In this document: piece after piece, positions 57,150 through 64,000 of the stretch
How the letters are laid out: each line of letters starts with the position of its first letter
Numbering within the stretch: the stretch's first letter is position 1
Assembly: GCA_964442495.1 (NCBI GenBank)
Contig: CAYTZN010000007.1
Location: forward strand, 1-64,000
Length of the DNA stretch: 64,000 nucleotides
Direction of reading: 5' to 3'
DNA from: CAYTZN01 sp964442495
Lineage (GTDB): Bacteria > Pseudomonadota > Gammaproteobacteria > Legionellales > Legionellaceae
Made by a program: the position numbers and the translations under genes
Notes under the pieces: generated by a model
What the model was told of the DNA's origin: nothing
Databases searched by the model: none
What the model saw: the letters and a program-made list of their open reading frames with translations, nothing else

Positions 57150-58185
57150 CGCCTCACCACGGTCCATTTGTATCGTACGTTTATCAGCACTAGGTGATGT
57201 GCTTATGCTGGTTCCATTAATACGTACTTTACAAGCGCATTTTCCTAAGGCAACACTTACCTGGGTTATCTCGCGGCCAGCCTATGATTTGGTTGAGGGG
57301 ATGGACGGTGTTGAATTTATCGTTATAAATAAACCTAATAATCTGAGCGATTACTGGCAATTTTATAAGCAAATGAGGGCAAGGCATTTTGACGTGTTAC
57401 TTGCCACTCAGGCGTCTTTTCGCGCTAATTTATTATATCCCTTGATTCATGCGACTCGAAAAATTGGTTATGATGCGCTACGTGCAAAGGATGGCCATGG
57501 TTGGTTTATTCATGAAGCGATTTCACCGGGCAATGATCATACGCTTGAGGGCTTTTTGAGGTTTGCTGATGTATTAGGTGTAAATGAAAAGCTGATTCGT
57601 TGGGAGTTACCTATTCATGAGACTGCTCATCAGTGGGCAGAACAACAGTTGCCAGAGGGCACGGGGCCTGTGGTTCTTGTGAACCCTGCGGCAAGCAAGC
57701 CCGAGCGAAGTTGGCCTGTAGAGCGTTACATTGACGTTATCAATTACCTTACATCGCGCATGAGCGCCCGAGTCATATTAACGGGTGGGCCTGGATCTTT
57801 CGATAAAACATTGGGCGATGCTATTACCAAGGCAATACCAGACATTACTAATTTAATTGGTAAGACCCAACCGAAACAATTATTGGCCTTGATAGACGGT
57901 GCTGATCTATTATTGTGTCCCGACACAGGACCTTCACACATGGCGGCGGCGGTAACAACACCGGTGATTGCTTTGCATGCGGTGACAAGTGCAGATGTTT
58001 CAGGCCCTTACATATATCGCTATTTAGCGGTGGATTGCTACCCTGAGGCGGTAAGTCTTGTTTTAAAGAAAACAAATGAAACAAACGTATGGGGAACGCA
58101 CGCTCATGGTGAAGATACAATGACATTAGTGGAGGTGGCGGCAGTTATCTCTAAAATTGACAGTGTATTGGCAAAAAACACATAA
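57142..58185 (+). CDS. glycosyltransferase family 9 (heptosyltransferase-like)
   Basis: 347 residues of the WaaC/WaaF type, which add heptose to the LPS inner core. N-terminal ICIVRLSALGDVLMLVPLIRTLQ, a middle VLVNPAASKPERSWPVERY, and C-terminal LLCPDTGPSHMAAAV are the GT9 signatures. ATG at 57142 inside the previous gene; the frame continues upstream but without family similarity. Acceptor cannot be told from sequence. Confidence 0.85.
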   Translation: MTNASPRSICIVRLSALGDVLMLVPLIRTLQAHFPKATLTWVISRPAYDLVEGMDGVEFIVINKPNNLSDYWQFYKQMRARHFDVLLATQASFRANLLYPLIHATRKIGYDALRAKDGHGWFIHEAISPGNDHTLEGFLRFADVLGVNEKLIRWELPIHETAHQWAEQQLPEGTGPVVLVNPAASKPERSWPVERYIDVINYLTSRMSARVILTGGPGSFDKTLGDAITKAIPDITNLIGKTQPKQLLALIDGADLLLCPDTGPSHMAAAVTTPVIALHAVTSADVSGPYIYRYLAVDCYPEAVSLVLKKTNETNVWGTHAHGEDTMTLVEVAAVISKIDSVLAKNT

Positions 58186-58569
58186 GTGATGCGGTTTTGA
58201 TGACGTTTTGGAGCATCAATATTTTTAGTTCGAACGCGCCCTTCAAGGTTTTTTAAAGTATATGCATGAGGGTGCGTTTACCTTGTTCTAAAGGGTAGGG
58301 AAAGAGCATATGTGGCTCAAAAAGGATTATATTGGATTGACTTGGTTTTATTTCAAACGTCCTGCAGCCTGTTCGCAGGATCTGTGAATCTTGTCAGATT
58401 GTTAGATACTTCGCATAAAGCGAGGTAAGTTGGCGACGAGTCTATTTATTAGGCACTTATGCTTTTCCCCTGCCCTATAACATGTTGCTTGCTACAGTAA
58501 TCGTTACAAATCTGCCCGCAATGAAGCCCGATTTTTTATCGGGCTCAATATACTATACGTTTAAAAAAA
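58186..58569. other. intergenic region with hairpins, no gene seen
   Basis: 384 nt. A hairpin GCCCGAT-TTTTT-ATCGGGC (58525-58543) lies 27 nt from the end of the ankyrin gene and may end that minus-strand transcript, though the following T run is weak. TCCTGC/GCAGGA (near 58362-58382) forms a smaller stem. A 25-codon frame at 58310-58387 has no support as a gene. Confidence 0.4.
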
Positions 58570-59292
58570 TTATTTAGAGAAATTGAGTGTGGACTGACGG
58601 GAATTATAGGATTTTAATAACTCTTTATCTTGTTGGATAAAATCCATAGGTGTAGTGCCAGACACAGATAAAAGTCCAAATACTGACTGTGCAAGAGGGT
58701 CTGCTCCATGATTTAGTAATAAGTTCATGACCGGTAAATGACCTTTCCAACAAGCATGCAGTAAAGGTGTTTCTCCTGCAGCACTTTTACTATCAACAAC
58801 AGCAAGATGTTTGATTAACGTCTCAGCCATTTTCAAATTCCCCTGCACTGCTGCTTGGTGTAATGGAACAATTGCACGATGAAAAATATCATTGTGTATG
58901 TTACAAGCCACATTGACATCAGCTCCGTGCGACAATAATATTTCGAGTGCTTTATTATTTCCATTCATGGCGGCTACAAGAATAGGCGTTGGATTTATAC
59001 CCTGAGCTTTAGAAAATTTTTTGTTAATATCGACTTTTTTACTCAATATATATTCTAGAGATTTAGTATCATTTGAATTAGAGGCTGTTGCCGCCACAGT
59101 AATATGTAATAAATCGGAATACTCGGCTGAAGTGAGGTCGATTTCATCGATAGCCGCTCTTATATTCTTAAAATTTCCTGCATATATGATTTTAGCTATG
59201 CGATCAAAAGTTGCTTCTCCAGTACAAGATGAAAAATAATTTATCCTTTGTACATTTAAACCAATATTTCTAAATAAACGCAATGAGTGCAT
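58570..59292 (-). CDS. ankyrin-repeat protein, candidate Dot/Icm effector
   Basis: 240 residues from the ATG at 59292; a GTG at 59373 would add 27 residues. About four ankyrin repeats: 63-92, 101-130 (PTPILVAAMNGNNKALEILL), 142-170 (VPLHQAAVQGNLKMAETLI) and 173-203 (ETPLLHACWKGHLPVMNLLL). No catalytic domain, signal peptide or membrane helix. It lies between a heptosyltransferase-like gene and icmX, outside the conserved dot/icm genes. Ankyrin proteins in Legionella are often translocated, but others are not. Confidence 0.75.
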   Translation of the reverse strand: MHSLRLFRNIGLNVQRINYFSSCTGEATFDRIAKIIYAGNFKNIRAAIDEIDLTSAEYSDLLHITVAATASNSNDTKSLEYILSKKVDINKKFSKAQGINPTPILVAAMNGNNKALEILLSHGADVNVACNIHNDIFHRAIVPLHQAAVQGNLKMAETLIKHLAVVDSKSAAGETPLLHACWKGHLPVMNLLLNHGADPLAQSVFGLLSVSGTTPMDFIQQDKELLKSYNSRQSTLNFSK

Positions 59293-59373
59293 AACAGTCT
59301 TCTCGTAAAATGCAGTAAATTTTCGCGATTCTATATTCTTATTTTCCAAATCACAACCTACATTGCGGCGCAC

Positions 59374-59534
59374 TCACGGTGGACGCATCTAAATTTGAGC
59401 ACTCACTCACCTTTTTAAAAGAGAAAATTAATTCATAGTGGGGATTACTCATTACTTGCCGCTTAATTTTTAGATGAAAAAAATGTGTTGATGCATTCGG
59501 CTGTTATGTAGTTGTTCGTCCTTAGCTTTTGAAG
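59374..59534. other. AT-rich intergenic region upstream of the ankyrin gene
   Basis: No gene seen. It contains CACTCAC repeats near 59371-59377 and 59411-59420 and the 10-mer TCACGGTGGA (59374-59383), which recurs inside the loop of the neighbouring stem-loop at 59558-59567. This may be a remnant of a mobile element, but no terminal repeats or transposase fragment are recognisable. Promoters for the ankyrin gene should lie here. Confidence 0.3.
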
Positions 59535-59593
59535 TGATGCTTCATCAATGTTACGAATCACGGTGGAGTGTTCGTAGTGTCAATGAAGCATCA
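59535..59593. repeat. two-tier stem-loop downstream of icmX
   Basis: Outer perfect 11-bp stem TGATGCTTCAT (59535-59545) / ATGAAGCATCA (59583-59593). Inner 6-bp stem TACGAA (59552-59557) / TTCGTA (59571-59576). The two 6-nt internal gaps are symmetric. It sits 13 nt past the icmX stop on the minus strand; on the plus strand it is followed by ATTTTTTATT. Could act as transcript end, mRNA-stabilising structure or a small mobile palindrome. Confidence 0.6.
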
Positions 59594-59605
59594 TGCGATT
59601 TTTTA

Positions 59606-60919
59606 TTAAGGGGTATTATCCGTAACGATAGAAGACGCGTTAGGTTGGTTTGTACGTGAATTTTGAATGAGCAGCATGGTTTGAGTTAATAACAAACGCT
59701 CTTCTTGTTGTCGGTTTAAATACAATTGATAATTAATCTCGGCAAGCAATGTCACCATCTCCTTTTCAACTGTAGCGGGGGAAGCCTGATTGATTTGGTT
59801 CACCCATTGAACGTTTGGCGTTTTTTGGTCGGGATTAAATAAGCGCCAGGTCGCCATAGTAAATTCACTGAGGGCTTGGCTGCTCATTTGATTGTTTGGC
59901 ATGCTTTGCGGCATTCTTTTTGAGAGGATGTAATATAGATTGCTAAACCCAACGGAGCTTTGAGCCGCATATACTCGAAGTGAAGCTAAATAGTTTGTTA
60001 GCGTAGCTTGCGCTTTCATTTGAACCGCTTGCGGTACGGTTTTGCTCAAATTGGCAGCATTTGAATAAAGTGTGTCGTAGTCTTTTAGCTGAGGCAGGCC
60101 CACGGGCACTACTGCGCCAGAGGCATAACGAATAAAGTTAGCTGCTTGTTGGGCTTGGCTTTGTGCCGGTAAGCCGGATTGGTTGGATGGTTGGGGACTA
60201 GAGCTTGTGTCCGATCCACCCGCATTGGTCGAGTATAACAGTGGTGACAGTAAGGTATTTGTGTTGAGTTGGCTTAAAAACTGTTGGTTGTAATCATAAG
60301 TAAAAAATTGCGAGGTTCCAGGTAGTTTTCCAATAACATTTGTTGTTACCAAGGCATTATAAAGAAATGAGCAATTATCAATCCAATCTGTGGCATCGTT
60401 ATTCATGCAATAGGTGGAGTCAGGTGTGCCCAAAATATTAAGTACAGCTTGATTAACAGGGTCTTGTTGATAGGTTTTTTGATCCATAAGGCTGGTTACG
60501 GATATTCCACCTTGTTGCGATGTTGGGCTATTGTAAGGTGGTGTTTTGAACGTGGTGTTGGCTAAAGCATTTAAATCGGCATAAGGGGAATTGCCATTGG
60601 TGGGTACAAATTGCATCAGTTGGGTGCTAAAGGAGTCCACTGGTAAGGCACCAAGCAAGGTATCAAACAAGGAGAGTTGAGGACCCATGATGGCATTGGG
60701 GTTTAAAAGTTCTTGAGATGGGCTATTCCCTTTTGGGGTTGGTGGTTGAGTTAAATCATAACCGAGGTATCCGCCTAAATTGAGGATGTAGTTGACTAAT
60801 GTTTGAGTATTTTGGCTGGTTTGCTGTGCCGATGGGTCAAGATCATCCGCCAGTGCGGGAAAGGAAGTAACGCTTGTGAGCAATATACTCGTTAATGCCA
60901 GACGGTTGATACGGTTCAT
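59606..60919 (-). CDS. icmX: Dot/Icm type IVB secretion protein IcmX
   Basis: Secreted or periplasmic protein needed for intracellular growth in L. pneumophila. The 437 residues start with a signal peptide (about 1-24, ending PALA) followed by Gln/Asn/Ser/Pro-rich sequence with the pattern TLVNYILNLGGYLGYDL and later FTYDYNQQFLSQLNTNTLLSPL. The identification rests on family resemblance plus position next to icmW. The ATG overlaps the icmW stop by one base (TAATG). Confidence 0.92.
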   Translation of the reverse strand: MNRINRLALTSILLTSVTSFPALADDLDPSAQQTSQNTQTLVNYILNLGGYLGYDLTQPPTPKGNSPSQELLNPNAIMGPQLSLFDTLLGALPVDSFSTQLMQFVPTNGNSPYADLNALANTTFKTPPYNSPTSQQGGISVTSLMDQKTYQQDPVNQAVLNILGTPDSTYCMNNDATDWIDNCSFLYNALVTTNVIGKLPGTSQFFTYDYNQQFLSQLNTNTLLSPLLYSTNAGGSDTSSSPQPSNQSGLPAQSQAQQAANFIRYASGAVVPVGLPQLKDYDTLYSNAANLSKTVPQAVQMKAQATLTNYLASLRVYAAQSSVGFSNLYYILSKRMPQSMPNNQMSSQALSEFTMATWRLFNPDQKTPNVQWVNQINQASPATVEKEMVTLLAEINYQLYLNRQQEERLLLTQTMLLIQNSRTNQPNASSIVTDNTP

Positions 60920-61374
60920 TATTCTTCCCCTTCAAGTGCACGTGAGATGAGTTTAAGGCGATAACCAGAAAAAACCCGAGCTAACAAACGTAATCGTTCA
61001 AAAACAATATTGCGCTTTAGAAAAAAACCAGCGGGATCGTGAGCAAATGCGCTCGTTTCTTCTGCATGGATCAATACCTTTGAGGCACTACCCGGATGAG
61101 CAACATCAATTGCTTGTAATAAACGAAGTCCTCTGCCGGATTTAATGTTGCCCACCAATCGAATAAAAACGTCTTCTTGCGCTAGCGACGTCATGTCAAT
61201 GGATTCTATATCGTCTAGTTCTTTACCTAATTGGTTGATGGCTTCTTCTAATTGGGGGTTGCCGTCGAGCGTCCAATCTTCAACGCTTTCCATAAAGGTG
61301 ACTACCCGATAAATCATAGGGTCTACGTAGTCGTGCCAATATTGCGCTGATGCTATGTGGCTAAGATCGGGCAT
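60919..61374 (-). CDS. icmW: Dot/Icm type IVB secretion adaptor IcmW
   Basis: Small acidic cytoplasmic adaptor which, with IcmS, presents effectors to the DotL coupling complex. 151 residues; start MPDLSHIASAQYWHDYVDP and the RVVTFMESVEDWTLDG stretch match what I recall of IcmW. First gene of the icmW-icmX minus-strand unit, divergent from icmV-dotA. Confidence 0.95.
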   Translation of the reverse strand: MPDLSHIASAQYWHDYVDPMIYRVVTFMESVEDWTLDGNPQLEEAINQLGKELDDIESIDMTSLAQEDVFIRLVGNIKSGRGLRLLQAIDVAHPGSASKVLIHAEETSAFAHDPAGFFLKRNIVFERLRLLARVFSGYRLKLISRALEGEE

Positions 61375-61477
61375 TTTTTACTCTTTTTTTACGGTGGATA
61401 TGTTGATAGATTGCACCTAAACTGACTATTATAATATAGTATGAAGTACAAATGTCTATTGGAAAACTGAAAATACT
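61375..61477. promoter_or_regulatory. icmVW: divergent promoter region icmW / icmV
   Basis: 103-nt AT-rich region between the two dot/icm operons. The palindrome TATTATAATA (61427-61436) contains a TATAAT hexamer on each strand (61430-61435 on +, 61428-61433 on -), so one site could give a -10 for both. No convincing -35 lies at the ideal distance (TTGATA at 61403 and TTGCAC at 61411 are off by several bases), which fits activator control; the L. pneumophila genes respond to regulators such as CpxR, but I could not confirm a site. Confidence 0.5.
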
Positions 61478-61933
61478 ATGAAAATAAAATCCAGTTCAAG
61501 AATAGGACGAGTCTTTAAACGCCTGTTTAATTTTGCCGCGTGGCTTGATGTTGAACGAATTAAAGTATTTACACGTTATCTAATAAACGCCATTAAAAAT
61601 ATATTTGTCCCTAATGCTGCCACCGAAACAGAATCCTTTGCTGCGGCTAAAATTCGATTGAAGTTGTCGGATGCAGAGCTTATCGCTCGAGAAAAAGGTT
61701 TATTAAGATTAAGCCTCGCCATGGTGGGCATGAGCGTGGGGGTGTTTATTTATGCCATCTATTTATTTTATACAGGAAGTATTAAAGGTGGGATTTTAGG
61801 TGTTGTATTAATGTTTATCGCTTTGGTATTGGCCTTTCGTTACCATTTTTGGTATTTCCAAATCAAAGAGCGTAAGTTAGGTTGTACAATCCAAGAATGG
61901 TTTAAGCAAGGCTTAATGGGTGATAAAAGATGA
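61478..61933 (+). CDS. icmV: Dot/Icm type IVB secretion protein IcmV
   Basis: Inner-membrane component of the secretion machine. 151 residues with a basic N-terminus, an amphipathic middle, two adjacent helices (about 85-106 and 112-130) and a short cytoplasmic tail. Its identity also rests on order (icmW-icmV-dotA). The ATG follows TGAAAATACT with a weak ribosome binding site. The stop overlaps the dotA ATG. Confidence 0.93.
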   Translation: MKIKSSSRIGRVFKRLFNFAAWLDVERIKVFTRYLINAIKNIFVPNAATETESFAAAKIRLKLSDAELIAREKGLLRLSLAMVGMSVGVFIYAIYLFYTGSIKGGILGVVLMFIALVLAFRYHFWYFQIKERKLGCTIQEWFKQGLMGDKR

Positions 61934-64000
61934 ATAAATTCTCGCTTGCGGTAGTGCTTACGCTATTTCCATTGTTGGCTCTGGCTGACGGTTCGTTAAG
62001 TTTCGCACCACCTGCAAGTGATTTCTCAGTGGTTTTTCTAGGTAATATTTTTGGCATTGTAGACGGTGTTTTACATGGTACTGGTAGTCAGATCATGGGA
62101 AACATGTTTGGTGTATTCAATGCAGCTGTCCTTGCCTTAGGCGGGATGATCATCATGTATACCTTGATCGTTTCGACCATGAACACCGCACATCAAGGTG
62201 AAATGCTCGGTCAAAAGTGGTCTTCCATTTGGATTCCTATTCGCTCAACCATTGGCTTGGCATTGCTTATTCCTAAAGCGTCTGGCTATTGTTTGATGCA
62301 AATTTTTGTTATGTGGATTGTGGTCCAAGGTGTTGGTGCGGCTGACAAGGTATGGGAAGCGGCCCTTAGTTACCTCAATCGGGGGGGGGTTATTATAGAA
62401 GGGCAAATGGACCCCACTAAAAATATGTTGTCTGGCGGTGCATCAGCGGTAGCTACAGGAGCCCAAACTATTTTGGCGGGGCAGGTGTGCATGCTCGGTC
62501 TACAAACATTACTGCAAAACCAACGGGAAAGTTACATCACTCAGCAAGGTGCAAGCTCACCCTCAGGTCCCTGCGCAGGTACGCCATCCGATCAAATGAA
62601 AACTTTTTGCACATCAGCAGTGCCTAATTTTATTTCAACTGTAAACGTTGTAGATGTTCAACGAAATGCCCCTAGTACACAGACTGAATTTAGCGTTGAT
62701 ATGCCAAATTTTGGTCCTAGTTCTCCCTACTCTAGTTTGAAGGGTATTTGTGGAACCATCAGCTGGAATGTATTTCCATCATTGAGTGATGTCAGTAAAA
62801 ATATACCTTCTGTGTCTAAAAGCGATTTGGATACAGCGTCTCTTTCACGGGTAATTGCTATTCAGCAAATGTACATGGATTTATCAAGTGTGGCACAAGT
62901 CATGGTAGGGAATAATCCAGGTCTTGCCAGTAATCAGAGCAATTCAAGTAAAAATGATTTTTCCCCTGTGGCGGTCCAACAATTTGGTGTCCCACAAACA
63001 CCTGGCGGTACCATCTGTATCGACAGCAATACGTCTGGCTGTAGCGTATGGGGGCCAGCCACTGGTGGCACAGGCGCGCCATTGTTCAATGGTTCAGAAT
63101 TTCAAGGGGTTGTACAAGATTATAATGGGATAATGTTGCCAACATTGACGTTAATGACTCAAGCACAGAATGCAAACTCAGCCCAAGCTTCACGAAAATT
63201 TATCCAAGATGCAACATCCCAAGGCTGGATCATGGCGGGAAGCTACTTCTTCAATTTAATTACATTAAATGTTGAAGGCAGCCAAGCAGGGGATACAACG
63301 GACAGTAATACCGGTTTAGATAAAAGTGTTTTTGATGCCCAACAGATGTTATCGCCTTTTGGTAGCGGAGGGAGCTCGGTTTGTGACCCTAGTAAGCCAT
63401 ATTCTAAATTATGTGTCTGGCTTAACGGGAATGCCACGGGCGTAAACTCTATTGTACAGCTTATCAATAATGGCGGTTCGATCACGCCACCTAATTTATC
63501 GCAATCGCGTAATGTGATTGACGGTGCAGGCTCCTCAACTGTTTATGGCTTTACAAACAACGCGTCTATTCTCCAACTTCCTGGTCAACCTGGTCAGCAA
63601 AAGATGGACTTTGATCAACAGATTAGTGTTCCATACACGGTTTCTGAATTGGTGATGCCAAACGTGCATTTTCCTTGTGGCAGTGTTTTGGGTGCATGCG
63701 TTGGACGATTCATGGGGGATGTATTTTACAACTATATTTTTAAAAATGTTTTTAATGCCTTTCTTCTGATTATCTCGAAAATTGTTGATGAGGTGATGAA
63801 AATATTTTTGGTTTATCCTCTTATGGGTATGGCTGCTATATTTAGAACAGGTTTAACGATGATTTCATCGCCTGGGGTTAATCCTATTGTGGCCTTGGCT
63901 CAAATGGGTACCTATTACATTAATTTTGCCAGTAACTTGTGGATGTCGTTAATTGCATTGTCTATTACAACGTCTTTGATTCCTATTTTTGGTGTGTTCA
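61930..64000 (+). CDS. dotA: Dot/Icm polytopic membrane protein DotA (5' part)
   Basis: Polytopic inner-membrane protein essential for effector export. The frame starts at ATG 61930, overlapping icmV by ATGA, and stays open to the window edge: 690 codons of about 1050. It has a signal sequence (1-19), then SLSFAPPASDFSVVFLGN, a very conserved membrane region (about 25-145), a long variable periplasmic part rich in Ser/Asn/Gly (about 150-575), and a second membrane region from about 590. Codons 151-153 lie in a run of nine G (62381-62389), read here in frame as RGGV. The 3' end lies outside the window. Confidence 0.96.
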   Translation, partial: MNKFSLAVVLTLFPLLALADGSLSFAPPASDFSVVFLGNIFGIVDGVLHGTGSQIMGNMFGVFNAAVLALGGMIIMYTLIVSTMNTAHQGEMLGQKWSSIWIPIRSTIGLALLIPKASGYCLMQIFVMWIVVQGVGAADKVWEAALSYLNRGGVIIEGQMDPTKNMLSGGASAVATGAQTILAGQVCMLGLQTLLQNQRESYITQQGASSPSGPCAGTPSDQMKTFCTSAVPNFISTVNVVDVQRNAPSTQTEFSVDMPNFGPSSPYSSLKGICGTISWNVFPSLSDVSKNIPSVSKSDLDTASLSRVIAIQQMYMDLSSVAQVMVGNNPGLASNQSNSSKNDFSPVAVQQFGVPQTPGGTICIDSNTSGCSVWGPATGGTGAPLFNGSEFQGVVQDYNGIMLPTLTLMTQAQNANSAQASRKFIQDATSQGWIMAGSYFFNLITLNVEGSQAGDTTDSNTGLDKSVFDAQQMLSPFGSGGSSVCDPSKPYSKLCVWLNGNATGVNSIVQLINNGGSITPPNLSQSRNVIDGAGSSTVYGFTNNASILQLPGQPGQQKMDFDQQISVPYTVSELVMPNVHFPCGSVLGACVGRFMGDVFYNYIFKNVFNAFLLIISKIVDEVMKIFLVYPLMGMAAIFRTGLTMISSPGVNPIVALAQMGTYYINFASNLWMSLIALSITTSLIPIFGVF

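Noticed and set aside
58310..58387. 25-codon frame starting ATG in the gap before the ankyrin gene
   Set aside because: No ribosome binding site of note and no recognisable sequence.
59371..59420. Sequence recalling an insertion-sequence end (repeated CACTCAC with a GGTGGACGC motif)
   Set aside because: No transposase remnant, matching opposite end or target duplication was found, so it is noted only as an intergenic oddity.

Overview
The window looks like a chromosomal segment of a Legionella species or close relative (gammaproteobacterium, order Legionellales). The evidence is the Dot/Icm type IVB secretion cluster icmX-icmW / icmV-dotA at the right edge, a solitary SidE-type phosphodiesterase gene, two ankyrin-repeat genes, AT-rich DNA, and an NADH dehydrogenase operon set between a leucine tRNA and an initiator tRNA just ahead of rimP-nusA-infB. 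I recognised proteins from remembered family motifs only; no database search was possible.

Left part (1-24.3 kb), housekeeping. The 3' end of tRNA-Leu is followed by all 14 separate complex I genes, nuoA-N, on the + strand, with nuoC and nuoD unfused. Then come initiator tRNA-fMet and the translation/RNA group rimP-nusA-infB-rbfA-truB-rpsO-pnp.

Middle part (24.3-37.7 kb), accessory. It holds a GH1 glycosidase, a hinT-like/folE pair, a TRIC-type channel and a 1454-residue protein joining a RelE-like N-terminus, a compact SF1 helicase and C-terminal ankyrin repeats. Upstream of that gene, on the same strand, is a soluble GHKL ATPase. An HdeD-like membrane protein, ppa, a two-gene regulatory operon (XRE regulator plus a sensory-domain protein) and the SidE-type phosphodiesterase follow. 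Palindromic REP-like repeats lie at 25.8, 37.7 and 41.6 kb.

Third part (37.9-58.2 kb), housekeeping. tRNA-Val; thrS-infC-rpmI-rplT-pheS-pheT-ihfA, with infC starting at AUU; a 2Fe-2S ferredoxin; rplM-rpsI; the bc1 complex petABC; sspAB; nnr-tsaE-amiB-mutL-miaA in tightly overlapping order; a zinc-finger protein; and a heptosyltransferase-like protein.

Right end (58.2-64 kb), virulence. A small ankyrin-repeat gene lies downstream of icmX. icmX-icmW (-) and icmV-dotA (+) diverge from a 103-nt AT-rich promoter region. dotA runs off the window and carries an in-frame run of nine G, a possible slippage site. The most novel-looking items are the RelE-helicase-ankyrin fusion with its GHKL neighbour, the solitary SidE-type phosphodiesterase, the G9 tract in dotA, and the structured repeats.
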